NCBI RefSeq assembly: GCF_031458235.1
Contig: NZ_JAVDYB010000001.1
Span: forward strand, 6,390,501-6,454,500
DNA: 64,000 nucleotides
Source: Catenuloplanes atrovinosus
Lineage (GTDB): Bacteria > Actinomycetota > Actinomycetes > Mycobacteriales > Micromonosporaceae
Reading direction: 5' to 3'
Under the pieces are notes generated by a model. The model was not told the DNA's origin. It worked only from the letters and a program-made list of their open reading frames with translations, and made no database searches. Below are positions 35,401-43,195 of the stretch, piece by piece. The position numbers and the translations under genes are program-made. Within the stretch, counting starts at the first letter, position 1; each line of letters opens with the position of its first letter.

Positions 35401-35685
35401 GCCCACGTGCACTGGGCCGCGGCGCTCGGCGGACTCATCGGCCGCAAGTCCGGCCTGCCGTTCGGCTCGTACGACGCTGGCGGCTACCTGCCGACCGGGC
35501 TGTCCATCGCCCACAACGGCACCGGACGGCCCGAGCCGGTGGGCCATGACCTGGCCGGCGCCAGGACATACAACATCACCGTCAACGTGGCGCCCGGCGC
35601 GCACCCGGCCGAGGTCGGCCGCCAGATCGTGGAGTCGATCAAGGCGTACGAGTCGGCGTCCGGATCGAGGTGGAGGAAGCCGTGA
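32428..35685 (+). CDS. Tape measure protein with C-terminal M15-like peptidase domain
   Basis: 1085 aa from GTG (GGAGGTGA upstream). Sets tail length and is ejected with DNA. Alanine-rich helices and hydrophobic segments (about 82-116 and 490-515), tryptophan-rich repeats between about 530 and 680, then a C-terminal domain at about 890-1000 with ISGFRPGSRTLYG, DMHSQGRAVDYPP and NAHVHWA. The His/Asp and HxH residues match the zinc ligands of M15-type peptidases, so the tail tip probably also cuts peptidoglycan during entry. Overlaps the next gene by four bases. Confidence 0.92.
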   Translation: MGKTLADGYLELRLDEGKFDPELRAALKKVPFKAHGQKAGRELGDGLVKGFGDRGSALATVAATTAARLTLMGSAAAAAAPGLAQLTAALLPAAGAAAALPAALLAVKAATATVKVAVMGVSDAIEAGFTGSAEDAKEALDSLPPGARTFAASILQVKTQLVGLQATIANRFFQPLNDDMTTATRTLTPLGQQVVPGLAGALGGLAEEALRASVSGRALAGLRALFDNTTAGVNELRAAIGPLTASFGALLSSTSPILKQLSADVAAVGIRLATLVTSAADTGRLAEWLQGGLDTLSVLGGIVQNVGGIFTTVYAAATADSGGLLQNIQALTGQTATFLQSAEGQTGLATLFSTLGILGDALRTSLVTVLPAVAESAATAAPAVAGLAPSFTNLVIAATPLLTLFTELAVSALTSVTPAIQSLTQWMRDNETAVKATAIAVGTAVLAIKGYELWTKAATIATTAWTVAQNIAAAASRIWTGVQWALNVAMAANPLGLVVAAVVALVAAIVIAYKNSETFRNIVQKAWEGIQAAVSWAWNNVIQPAVQAMVSFFQTHVMPVVMSLWNNVFKPAFEGIAWAVQAAWVLIQIYLGAMRMYLTNVIIPVIKFLWENVFKPYFGFIAAYVRFVWENVIRPTWNAMKSAWSALGDGIRWVWERGIRPAFEALGGFIQDKVKPAFDKGVEGIRGAWDKVKEAAKVPVRFVVNSVINPLVSGINSVAQFVGVKDRIPLIQGFADGGQIPGAPSRRDNRLAVGPNGLIKVASGEFITNTASTLANLPILRAINAKRGRVTRRDLTPYLDGREDGGPIGSGVGDFFKRIVDGAQGIGEFISNPRAALQSLAAGLFAKIPAAGRVGALVRGMGDRMVSWVGQWLTDKVNGGDTGGIGNRPILGGWQGMQRLIAGRFPNLGLISGFRPGSRTLYGDLDMHSQGRAVDYPPNRALAQWIKANYGARTRELITPWNDLNLWNGKPYHYTGDIFAQHAGTGRFAGNAHVHWAAALGGLIGRKSGLPFGSYDAGGYLPTGLSIAHNGTGRPEPVGHDLAGARTYNITVNVAPGAHPAEVGRQIVESIKAYESASGSRWRKP

Positions 35686-36938
35686 GGGTGCTCGTCGACG
35701 TCGGGCTCCAGCACGGCGCCGAGATCGACCCGACCTACCTGCTGATCGGCCACCCGGTCTACGGCCGCATCGGCGTCGGCCGGATCGGCACGGTCGACGT
35801 GCTCGCGGACTACTCCGGCCGCGTCATGTCGCTATCGGTCGAGCGGACCTCGACACGGCGGATCGGGCCGATCGTGGAGTACAACGCGGGCACGTGCACG
35901 CTCACGCTCCTCAACGACGATGGGGCGCTGGATCCGTACGCGATCGAGCAGGCCGGCCTGACCGCGCCGGGCGTCGTGCTGCGGGTCCGGCTGGAGCACG
36001 ACGGCGTCACCTACCCGGTCTGGCGCGGCTTCGTCGACAGCTGGATCCCGTCTCACGATGCGCCCGACCACGCCACCGTCACGGTCACCGGCACCGACGG
36101 CCTCGGCCGGCTCGCAGGAGTCCCGCGCTTGGCCGCCGCGGCGCCGGTCGGCGAGGGAGAGCTCAGCGGCGCGCGCATCCACCGGATCCTCGACACCGCG
36201 GGCTGGCCGGCCGAGGCACGCAAGATCGCGGCGGGGGATACCGCGCTGCAGGCCACCGAGCTGTCGGGTAACCCGCTCGACGAGGCCCAGGACGTGGCCA
36301 CCGCCGAGATCGGCGAGCTGTACGTCGATGCCCAGGGCGACATCGTCTTCCGCAACCGCCACGCGATCATGACCGACCCGCGCTCGGCGACCAGCTGGGC
36401 GACGTTCGGGTCCGACAGCACGGCCGGCGAGATCCCCTACGTCGGCCGGCCCGGCGTCAGCTACGACCGCATGCAGATGGTCAACCGTGTCACCGTCACC
36501 CGCGACGGCGAGGACACCGCACTGCCGGCCGTCGAGGACGCCGCCTCGATCAGCCGCCACGGCCTGCACGCCATCGGGGAGACCCTGCCGGTCACGACCG
36601 ACGAGGCTGCGCTTGGCTGGGCGCGCTGGATCCTCTGGCAGGAATCCGAGCCCGAGTTCCGCTTCACCTCGATCGCACTGGACGCCCGGCTCGATGTCGA
36701 CCTCGTGCTGCCGCACGCGGCGGGCCGCGAGATCGGCGACCGGATCACCGTCGTTCGCCGCCCGCCCGGCGGCATCGTCGACAGCCGCGAGTGCTTCATC
36801 CGCAGCATCTCCCACACCTGGTCTTCGCCGGATCGCTGGCAGACCACCTGGGGCCTCCAAGGCGCCGACCGCTACCGGTTCTTCGTCATCGGCCACCCGA
36901 GCCAAGGCGTCATCGGCGCCAACGTCATCGCGTACTGA
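35682..36938 (+). CDS. Minor tail protein
   Basis: 418 aa from GTG 35682, ribosome site GGAGG. Beta-rich sequence with RIGTVDVLADYSGRVMSLSVERT, YNAGTCTLTLLNDDGALDP and ADRYRFFVIGHPSQGVIG, typical of actinophage distal-tail/minor tail proteins. GTGA overlap with the tape-measure stop. Confidence 0.85.
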   Translation: MRVLVDVGLQHGAEIDPTYLLIGHPVYGRIGVGRIGTVDVLADYSGRVMSLSVERTSTRRIGPIVEYNAGTCTLTLLNDDGALDPYAIEQAGLTAPGVVLRVRLEHDGVTYPVWRGFVDSWIPSHDAPDHATVTVTGTDGLGRLAGVPRLAAAAPVGEGELSGARIHRILDTAGWPAEARKIAAGDTALQATELSGNPLDEAQDVATAEIGELYVDAQGDIVFRNRHAIMTDPRSATSWATFGSDSTAGEIPYVGRPGVSYDRMQMVNRVTVTRDGEDTALPAVEDAASISRHGLHAIGETLPVTTDEAALGWARWILWQESEPEFRFTSIALDARLDVDLVLPHAAGREIGDRITVVRRPPGGIVDSRECFIRSISHTWSSPDRWQTTWGLQGADRYRFFVIGHPSQGVIGANVIAY

Positions 36939-36952
36939 GCAGGGGACTCATC

Positions 36953-37609
36953 GTGCCGTTCAAAACCTTCAGCAACGGGTCGGTACTGGATGAGACCGAC
37001 CTCAACACATACCTGATGCAGCAGTCGATCATCCGCTGCACCTCGGGCACACGGCCAGCGTTACCGGTCGTCGGCATGACCATCTACGAGACCGACACCG
37101 ACCTCTACCGCCGGTGGGACGGTGCCGCCACCTGGGACTTCGTCGCGGTCGGCCGGCCGACCCTCGCCGCCGGCCAGATCACCGCGAACTCGCCGACGTC
37201 CAACAGCACCACCCCCGTCGGCGTGTACCGCTTCGATGACATCCCGGTCCGTGCCGGCCGTCTCATCCACATCGTGATGACCGGCGTCAGGTTCGGCGCC
37301 TCGGGCGACAACAACGACGCGCAACTGCGCTGGCATTACACCGAGGACGGATCGACGCCGACGGGCGCGTCCCCCGTCGCCGACGGGCTGACCCACCGCA
37401 TCGTCTCCTCGGCCGCGATCGCGAGCCCGAAGATCTCCTGGACCGCGCGCTACCGGGCGCCGGCCACCGCCGTCACCCTCTCGCTGCTGCTGTCGGTCGC
37501 GCGCGCCGGCGGCTCGAACACCGTCCTGATCTCCCCCGACACGCTGCCCGTCGAGATCCTCATCGAGGACAAGGGCCCGGCACCGTCGTTCACCGGCACC
37601 ACCCTCTGA
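36953..37609 (+). CDS. Minor tail/appendage protein
   Basis: 218 aa from GTG (AGGGG upstream). The opening PFKTFSNGSVLDETDLNTYLMQQSIIRCTSGTRP is characteristic of actinophage tail-fibre-like proteins; the rest is predicted beta sandwich. A candidate host-binding component. Confidence 0.78.
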   Translation: MPFKTFSNGSVLDETDLNTYLMQQSIIRCTSGTRPALPVVGMTIYETDTDLYRRWDGAATWDFVAVGRPTLAAGQITANSPTSNSTTPVGVYRFDDIPVRAGRLIHIVMTGVRFGASGDNNDAQLRWHYTEDGSTPTGASPVADGLTHRIVSSAAIASPKISWTARYRAPATAVTLSLLLSVARAGGSNTVLISPDTLPVEILIEDKGPAPSFTGTTL

Positions 37610-37627
37610 CCAGGAGGAGCCACCACC

Positions 37628-37864
37628 ATGCCCTATCCCGACACCGGCTACCAGGCCACCTCTGCCAGGTACACCGTGCAGATCAGCGATCTACCGGGCG
37701 GCAACTCCGCCGGCGCGGTCATCACCTCCACCTCCGGCAGCGACACGGCCTGGGAGGACCAGATCGAGATCGCGGTCGGTGCTTTCCGCGCCGCCCTACT
37801 GGGTCTCGGTGCCCAGGTCACGATCTACCGCGCCCTGGAGGGCATCAAGGAGGACGTGATCTGA
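37628..37864 (+). CDS. Small hypothetical tail-region protein
   Basis: 78 aa, ribosome site AGGAGGAG. No recognised domain; TGATG junction with the lysin gene. Possibly a tail accessory or lysis component. Confidence 0.65.
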   Translation: MPYPDTGYQATSARYTVQISDLPGGNSAGAVITSTSGSDTAWEDQIEIAVGAFRAALLGLGAQVTIYRALEGIKEDVI

Positions 37865-38790
37865 TGGCGCGCAATCCTGATCCGGCGCGGATCACCGACG
37901 AGATCTGGGCGCTGTGGGAGCGATTCGACCGCCTGGAGCCCAGCGTGCTCCTCGGCGGCATCTACGCGGCCAAGCCCGGCTACCACAACTACCGGGACGC
38001 CCTCTGGACCGGCGACTACTCCCGCGCCGAGGTCGCCGCCGACCGGCAGGGCCCAGGCGACAAGGCCGCGGCCATCGACCTCACGATGTCCGACGCCGCG
38101 ATGCGGACGTACACGACCCGGCTCGACGTAGCCGCCCGCGCCCGGGACCCGCGGCTCTATATCGCCGGCATGCCGATCATCCGCGAGTTCATCGGCACCA
38201 AGGACAACCAGACCGTCTACTGCTACGTCCTCACCGGCGGCCGGCCACTCGGCGTCGGCGCCGACGCCGGCCCCGACCCGGGCCGCGACAACACGCACCT
38301 GTGGCACCTGCACATCTCGTTCATCCGCCGCTTCGTCGCCAACCAGGACGCGATGGACCGGCTCTACTCCGTGCTCGCCGGCGAATCCCTCGCCACCTGG
38401 CGGGCCACCGACCCGAAGGAGATCGACATGGCCGATGTCGAGAACATCTGGCGCCTGCTGTTCAACGGCGGCTACCCGCCGGGGGTCGCACCGACCCACA
38501 GCGGCGGCACCGACCGCGCCGAGCTCTACCGTCGGCTCCAGGCCATCCAGCGCGACCTGTCGCTGCTGCTCGCCACCCGCGACGACCTCGACGAGGAGCA
38601 GATCATCACCGGCGTGGTCGCCGGCCTGACCCCGGAACGCCTCGCCGCCGCGATCACCACTGCGGGCCTCACCCCTGCTGGGCTCGCCGCCGCGATCCCG
38701 GACGACCTCGCCGGAGACGTCGTCGACGAACTCGTCGCGCGAATCTCCGCCCGCGCCATCGAGCCGGCCGACGCCGCGGCGGAGGCGTGA
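37864..38790 (+). CDS. Probable endolysin (M15-like peptidase fold)
   Basis: 308 aa. N-terminal catalytic region about 30-160: YHNYRDALWTGDYS, GDKAAAIDLTM and THLWHLHISF supply His, Asp and HxH positions like zinc peptidases of the M15 type. The C-terminal third is helical and may bind the wall (repeat-like LTPERLAAAITTAGLTPAGLAAAI). It sits directly before membrane proteins, so host lysis is likely. The exact peptide bond cut cannot be read from sequence. Confidence 0.7.
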   Translation: MARNPDPARITDEIWALWERFDRLEPSVLLGGIYAAKPGYHNYRDALWTGDYSRAEVAADRQGPGDKAAAIDLTMSDAAMRTYTTRLDVAARARDPRLYIAGMPIIREFIGTKDNQTVYCYVLTGGRPLGVGADAGPDPGRDNTHLWHLHISFIRRFVANQDAMDRLYSVLAGESLATWRATDPKEIDMADVENIWRLLFNGGYPPGVAPTHSGGTDRAELYRRLQAIQRDLSLLLATRDDLDEEQIITGVVAGLTPERLAAAITTAGLTPAGLAAAIPDDLAGDVVDELVARISARAIEPADAAAEA

Positions 38791-39257
38791 TGGGCGGCCG
38801 GCCGCTGACCGTGGCGACCGGCCGCGCTCCGTTCGAGGTCTGCACACTGCTCGCCGCGCTCGCCGTCGGCACCGCGCTGCACCTGGGCGCGGTCGTACCC
38901 CGGTCCGTGTCGACCGCGATGCCGCCCACCATCCAGGCGGTCTGGGCGACCGGGCTGATCGTCGCCGGCCTCGTCGGGCTCGCCGGCGTGGCGGTGCCGC
39001 GCCGGCGGCTGCTCGTCGGGCTCGGACTGGAGCTGGCCGGGATCGGGGTGCTCGGCACCACCGCGACGATGTACGCGATCTCGCTCTACGCCGTCTCGGC
39101 CGCGCAGGCGCTCGTCGCCGGCGGGTTCGTCACCGCGCTGGCCGTGGCGTCCTGGTGGCGGTGGGGGCAGATCGTCTACGACCTGCGCCGTCTCGGCCGC
39201 GCCGCGCAGGCCGGCACCACCGTGGAGGTGCCGCTGCTGGTGGACGGTGACCGATGA
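38790..39257 (+). CDS. Four-pass membrane protein (holin candidate)
   Basis: 155 aa, TGATG coupling with the lysin gene. About four hydrophobic helices (about 15-33, 45-68, 72-92, 98-118) and a short C-terminal tail. Holin role inferred from topology and position. Confidence 0.65.
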   Translation: MGGRPLTVATGRAPFEVCTLLAALAVGTALHLGAVVPRSVSTAMPPTIQAVWATGLIVAGLVGLAGVAVPRRRLLVGLGLELAGIGVLGTTATMYAISLYAVSAAQALVAGGFVTALAVASWWRWGQIVYDLRRLGRAAQAGTTVEVPLLVDGDR

Positions 39258-39622
39258 GCGGCGGCATCATCGGCCAGATCCTGACAGCGATCGCCGCGCT
39301 CGGCGGCCTGCTCGGCGCGGCCGGCGGCATCGCGGTGCTGGCCCAGCGGCGCAAGCTGCGCGCGGACGCGGCCGACGTCATCACCGACACCGCGCTCACG
39401 CTCGTCCAGCCCCTACGCGAGCGCGTCGCCGAGCTGGAGGAACGCGCCCGCGCGGCCACCCGCCAGGTCGACGAGCTGTCCGCGTCGGTGGCCACCCTCA
39501 CCGGCACGCTACGCGGCTGGCGGCTGGCGATCCTCAGCCCGCACGTCAGCCGAGAGGAACTGCGCGCGATGGTCACCCTGCCCGTCGAGGCGCCGAACGG
39601 GCACGTGGACGTCAGCGGCTGA
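39254..39622 (+). CDS. Membrane-anchored coiled-coil protein (lysis cassette)
   Basis: 122 aa. One N-terminal membrane helix (IIGQILTAIAALGGLLGAAGGIAVL) then a coiled coil (PLRERVAELEERARAATRQVDELSASV). ATGA overlap with the holin candidate. Could be a spanin-like or holin-regulator protein. Confidence 0.65.
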   Translation: MSGGIIGQILTAIAALGGLLGAAGGIAVLAQRRKLRADAADVITDTALTLVQPLRERVAELEERARAATRQVDELSASVATLTGTLRGWRLAILSPHVSREELRAMVTLPVEAPNGHVDVSG

Positions 39623-39860
39623 TCGGCCGCCATCGTGACCGCGGCCCCGGCGCCCACCCGATCAGGTAATCCACCCCTCGGCGCGCACGCTCCTCGGGCA
39701 GCCCGCGCCACTGCACCCGCGCCTCGCGCGGCTGGCCCCAACGCGTTACACCGACCACGGCCCAGGTGCCGTCCGGGTCACGCTCCAACAGCACGTCCCG
39801 GCGAGCCATGCCCCATTGGCCGTTGAACCAGTGCTCCACCCGCTCCGCGTCCCCGTGCAC
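39612..39860 (-). CDS. Small hypothetical protein on the lysogenic strand
   Basis: 82 aa. Tryptophan- and arginine-rich (VEHWFNGQWGMARRDVLLERDPDGTWAVVGVTRWG). Overlaps the end of the coiled-coil gene by 11 bp, convergent. GTG start with only a weak ribosome site. Codon bias supports it; a leftward orientation suggests expression in the lysogen. Confidence 0.55.
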   Translation of the reverse strand: MHGDAERVEHWFNGQWGMARRDVLLERDPDGTWAVVGVTRWGQPREARVQWRGLPEERARRGVDYLIGWAPGPRSRWRPISR

Positions 39861-39911
39861 CAGCGCAGAGTACGCCCCTTAGCACACACGTACGACAATC
39901 TTGGAGTGATC

Positions 39912-40256
39912 ATGAAGATCTTCGGCCGCGAGCCCGCGCTGGTCATCGGCGCGATCGGCTCGCTCCTTACCGTCCTCGCCGCCCTCGGCACGCCCGGCAT
40001 CGACGCCGGCGCGGCCGCGGCCATCACCTCGCTGGCTGCGGCGGTCATCATGGCGATCACCACCCGCCCGGTCGCCCCAGCGCTGTTCACCGGCGCGGTG
40101 GCCGCCGGCGCCGCACTGCTCGCGGAGTATGGCTTCGCCGTCTCGGAGGGCACGGTGGGCGCAATCTCCGGCGCGGTGATCGCCGCGTTTGCCCTCTTCG
40201 GCGTACGGCCTCAGGTCGAGCCGGCGGGCGAGGGAGTTTCCGTCAGCGCCAACTGA
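39912..40256 (+). CDS. Small multi-pass membrane protein (second holin candidate)
   Basis: 114 aa, ribosome site TTGGAGTG. Three hydrophobic helices (about 10-26, 30-50, 53-100 in two parts) and a hydrophilic C-terminus. It closes the late operon before a strong terminator. Confidence 0.68.
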   Translation: MKIFGREPALVIGAIGSLLTVLAALGTPGIDAGAAAAITSLAAAVIMAITTRPVAPALFTGAVAAGAALLAEYGFAVSEGTVGAISGAVIAAFALFGVRPQVEPAGEGVSVSAN

Positions 40257-40271
40257 GAACTCGAGAGTCAA

Positions 40272-40297
40272 ACGGCCCGCCCCCGGGGGCGGGCCGT
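40272..40297. terminator. Rho-independent terminator of the late operon
   Basis: ACGGCCCGCCCCC / GGGGGCGGGCCGT, 13 pairs, followed by TTTT. Lies between convergent genes and can serve both. Confidence 0.92.
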
Positions 40298-40306
40298 TTT
40301 CTGCGT

Positions 40307-40555
40307 CTATCGCCGGAACAGAAAGTAACCCTCCGGTCGCCCCTTCGGGTCCTGAGCAAAGCTCATCTCACCGAGCCGCCAGCCGAGGTCCTCGACCGCT
40401 TCGATCTGCTCAGCGAAGCCCGGAAGGCTTCCGGAAAGCTGGTGGTGCGTCATCGGCGTGTTGATCCTCAGGACGAACACGCGCCGCCCCTCCTCGATAG
40501 CCCTCGCCGCCTCCTTCGCGACGTTTTCCGCCTTCGCATCCTTGATCCATCCCAT
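40307..40555 (-). CDS. Small conserved actinobacterial protein
   Basis: 82 aa (MGWIKDAKAENVAKEAARAIEEGRRVFVLRI opening, GYFLFRR end). Resembles a short family common in actinomycete genomes and elements; no function known. First gene of the leftward cluster at the end of the phage module. Confidence 0.75.
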   Translation of the reverse strand: MGWIKDAKAENVAKEAARAIEEGRRVFVLRINTPMTHHQLSGSLPGFAEQIEAVEDLGWRLGEMSFAQDPKGRPEGYFLFRR

Positions 40556-41078
40556 GCGCGGACGGTAGCAGCGTGCTTACGGAGTCCACATCGGCCAAAC
40601 GTCCGGGCACCGCGGGCGGCAGCGGCGACTCGCAACCATCCGCGCCCAGCCAGCCCAGCGCGCTCACCGCCGCTCCTACCCGGCTGTCCGGCCCGCAGCA
40701 CGACCCAACATAGTCGATTATGTGGTCGATGGGAAGCGCGCAGGCGGCCCCGGGACCCGAACGAATCCCAGGGCCGCCCTGTCCGTCGCGGGTGCCACGA
40801 GTCGACGCGATGGTCGGTCGCCGGGGCGGCCCTGTGCCGCCTCGGGCCCGGACGGACGCCTCCGCCGCGGCCCGCACCCCAACCGGGGTGCGGGCCGCTC
40901 TTTCCGTGTCGCGGCCCCGGCCACCATCAACCCGGGACCGCTTCTCAACCCGCCTTGCCGCGCCTGGGATGCGGATTGGCCCAAGGCGGGAGAGTTTCGC
41001 GCGGCCCGGGCCCTGGTCAGCGAGGGCCCGGGCCGCTCCCTCGGGGCCGGCTGGCGGGGCCGGCGCCGAGGGTGAGGG
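40556..41078. other. Noncoding stretch with three strong inverted repeats
   Basis: About 520 bp with no convincing gene. Perfect stem-loops at 40867-40898 (14 pairs, loop AACC, then TCTTT) and 41001-41036 (14 pairs, eight-base loop). A weaker one at 40743-40778 has eight pairs and a long loop. The first two behave like tandem terminators between the phage and AICE-type parts, and could also be processed structured RNAs. Confidence 0.65.
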
Positions 41079-41091
41079 GTGCGGTCTGGAG

Positions 41092-41325
41092 CTATCGGCG
41101 GAAGATGTAGTAGCGGTCGAATTCGCCGCTCTTCGCGCCCTCGACGAAGGCCTCCATCTCGCCCACGGTCAGCACCAAGGCCGGTCCGGTCGGCTCGCGG
41201 CTGTTGCGCAGCGCGATGGTGTCGCCGAGATCGGCGACCTCCAGGCACTGCCCGTGGGAGGCGCTGCGGCTGCTCTTGTGCCACTCCACGGCGATCGTGC
41301 TGGCGTCGGGGATGTGCGTGATCAT
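41092..41325 (-). CDS. DUF397 domain protein
   Basis: 77 aa from ATG 41325 (GAGAGGAG upstream). Matches DUF397: VEWHKSSRSASHGQCLEVADLGDTIALRNSREPTGPALVL. DUF397 proteins are actinomycete-specific and usually paired with an XRE regulator. No such partner is adjacent here, but other HTH genes are in the element. Confidence 0.9.
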   Translation of the reverse strand: MITHIPDASTIAVEWHKSSRSASHGQCLEVADLGDTIALRNSREPTGPALVLTVGEMEAFVEGAKSGEFDRYYIFRR

Positions 41326-41336
41326 GTCGGCTCCTC

Positions 41337-41531
41337 TCATCCGGCCGCCACCATGGCGACCTGGTTCCGATCCGCGGCAAGGACGACTCGCGCCCATGCC
41401 AGCAGCCCGCATCCGCTGTCCTCGCACCGCGCGCACCGGCCGGTAGCGCGCGCGTCGTTGGGCGGCTCCTCGTGCTGGCGTACGGTCTGTTCCGCCGCCC
41501 ACAGCACGGCGGCGGGTGACACGCCCGTCAT
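41337..41531 (-). CDS. Small hypothetical protein with CxxC
   Basis: 64 aa, ATG overlapping the upstream gene's stop. CARCEDSGCGLLAWARV may form a metal knuckle. Part of the leftward cluster 41803-41092. Confidence 0.65.
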   Translation of the reverse strand: MTGVSPAAVLWAAEQTVRQHEEPPNDARATGRCARCEDSGCGLLAWARVVLAADRNQVAMVAAG

Positions 41532-41806
41532 CGCGACTCCCCGAGACGGCTGTTCACACGCCCGGCCAGTTTCTGCCACTCGCTGAGCTTGATCCAGGCC
41601 GTCGCGTGCACGCCCGGCCTGCTGATCGCCGACACCGCCACCAGCACCTCGCCATTCGGCAGGCGCAGCAGCCGGACACCGACCTGCCCAGCGTCGGCCG
41701 GCTCGCCGAAAGGATCGACCGGGCGGCGGCCCTCCAGCATCTGCCGGCCGATCCACTCCCCGACCGGCACCCGAGGACCCGCGTCCCGACCTCGGCGCGC
41801 GGTCAT
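41528..41806 (-). CDS. Small hypothetical protein
   Basis: 92 aa. Beta-rich middle (VGVRLLRLPNGEVLVAVSAISRPGV); no recognised family. ATGA overlaps on both sides show a leftward operon with its neighbours. Confidence 0.65.
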   Translation of the reverse strand: MTARRGRDAGPRVPVGEWIGRQMLEGRRPVDPFGEPADAGQVGVRLLRLPNGEVLVAVSAISRPGVHATAWIKLSEWQKLAGRVNSRLGESR

Positions 41807-41985
41807 CGCCCCGAGGCCGCGAGCACGACGCCCAGCACGGTGGCGCCGAAGACGAGTAGGGCCCAGACAGCCGCGTATCCGCGCCGACGGTATCGGTCAG
41901 CGCTACCAGCAGACGAGCTTTCGACTGGCACCGTGTCGCCGTCGCCGAGACGGCCGACGCCCCAGTACATCCGATTGGTTGACAT
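41803..41985 (-). CDS. Small single-pass membrane protein
   Basis: 60 aa from ATG 41985 (GGAGG eight bases upstream). Hydrophilic N-terminus, C-terminal membrane helix (YAAVWALLVFGATVLGVVLAASG). Unknown function. Confidence 0.62.
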   Translation of the reverse strand: MSTNRMYWGVGRLGDGDTVPVESSSAGSADRYRRRGYAAVWALLVFGATVLGVVLAASGR

Positions 41986-42067
41986 CCCGCGCACCTCCGT
42001 ATCGAGGGCGCGGCGGGCAATCCTTTCCGGGGGACAGTCCGGCGAGGAAGGAGCCCGCCGCGCCGGC

Positions 42068-42289
42068 CTATTCGACGGTCCCGCTACGCAGATAGGCGAG
42101 GACCCGGTCAGCCGTCTCCTGCGCCTGCTCTACGAGCGTCCGGAGCGGGGAGTACGCGACACGGGTCGTCCGCTGCCGGGCGCTGTCCGCCTGGTCAAGC
42201 CCGGCCAGGAAAGTCTGCGCCCCGGCTAGCGCTTGGCAGACGCGCTCCATCTCTTGCGCCATCTCCTCCGGCGTCTCGCGACCAAACAT
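42068..42289 (-). CDS. Small helical hypothetical protein
   Basis: 73 aa from ATG 42289, weak ribosome site GGGGGTCTG. Helical, likely coiled coil (ETPEEMAQEMERVCQALAG, then LVEQAQETADRVLAYL). Divergent from the GntR gene, so probably under the same operators. Confidence 0.65.
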   Translation of the reverse strand: MFGRETPEEMAQEMERVCQALAGAQTFLAGLDQADSARQRTTRVAYSPLRTLVEQAQETADRVLAYLRSGTVE

Positions 42290-42332
42290 CAGACCCCCAG
42301 GTGATCGAGGCGGCGCTTTCAGTAACGTTGGA

Positions 42333-42397
42333 TTGGTACCAACCATTACAGTGGCCTGGACCACAGTCAAGCACCCGGCCTAAATTGGGTGGTACCA
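42333..42397. promoter_or_regulatory. Pair of GntR-type operators
   Basis: Two palindromes with a GGTACC core: TTGGTACCAA at 42333-42342 and TGGTACCA at 42390-42397, 56 bp apart. They fit the GntR operator form (GGT-N-ACC). Located between divergent genes and just before the GntR ribosome site, so autoregulation is likely. Confidence 0.7.
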
Positions 42398-42415
42398 AAA
42401 GGAGGAGAGCTGCTC

Positions 42416-43195
42416 GTGCCACCGAAATATCGCCAGATCGCGGCCGAACTGCGCGACCGGATCATCAGTGGCCACTTCGCCACAGGCGACCGCCTGCCGA
42501 CCGAGCAGCGCCTCATGGACGACTACGGCGTCTCGCGGAACACGGTCAGACTGGCCACCGCGCTGCTGGTCAACGAAGGCCTGATCGAGCGCGTGCCCGG
42601 TCGGTTGGGCGGCATGCTGGTCCGCGCGCAACTGATGCTGACCTACCACGCGTCGCGCGCCGAGATGCCGCACGGCCTGTGGCCAGAGAGCGATGCGTGG
42701 TTCGGCGAGGTCCAGGCGCAGGGCTACCAGCCGAGCCAGCGCTTTGAGATGCGCATCGCCGAGTTGCCGGCCGAACTCGCGGAGCGCCTCGGCGTCGAGG
42801 CGGACTCTCCCGCCGGGCTGCGACGCTGCATCCGCATGGTCAACGGGCAGCCGAGCTCGCTCCAAGACACCTGGTACCCGATGGACCTGTGCGAGCAGGT
42901 GCCCGAACTTCTCTCGCCGCGGGACATCCCGCAGGGTACGACCCGGCTCCTCGCCGAGCGCGGATTTCCACAACCGGCGGTTGAGGACGACCTGGTTGCG
43001 ATGATGCCTGCACCAGAGCACGTGCAGCTACTCAACCTCGCGGCCGGCACGCCGGTGCTGGCGTTCACCCGAACCGGCTTCGCGCCCAGCCGCCCAGTGC
43101 GGGTTTCCGTGACCATCTTCGCCGGCCACCTCAACCGCGTGGTCTACACGCTCGGCGATGCCGACGTGATCGCCCGGCATCGGGACGGCCAATGA
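42416..43195 (+). CDS. GntR/UTRA family regulator (KorSA-like)
   Basis: 259 aa from GTG 42416 (GGAGGAGAG upstream). N-terminal winged HTH (YRQIAAELRDRIISGHFATGDRLPTEQRL ... GVSRNTVRLA), C-terminal UTRA ligand domain (about 95-250). GntR-type KorSA proteins control transfer and replication genes in actinomycete integrative-conjugative elements. The adjacent GNAT, translocase and Spd-like genes fit that. Overlaps the next gene by four bases. Confidence 0.88.
   Translation: MPPKYRQIAAELRDRIISGHFATGDRLPTEQRLMDDYGVSRNTVRLATALLVNEGLIERVPGRLGGMLVRAQLMLTYHASRAEMPHGLWPESDAWFGEVQAQGYQPSQRFEMRIAELPAELAERLGVEADSPAGLRRCIRMVNGQPSSLQDTWYPMDLCEQVPELLSPRDIPQGTTRLLAERGFPQPAVEDDLVAMMPAPEHVQLLNLAAGTPVLAFTRTGFAPSRPVRVSVTIFAGHLNRVVYTLGDADVIARHRDGQ

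Noticed and set aside
40722-41075. 117-codon open frame over the hairpin cluster
   Set aside because: It reads through perfect inverted repeats and is Arg/Gly/Pro-rich shadow sequence without a start signal.
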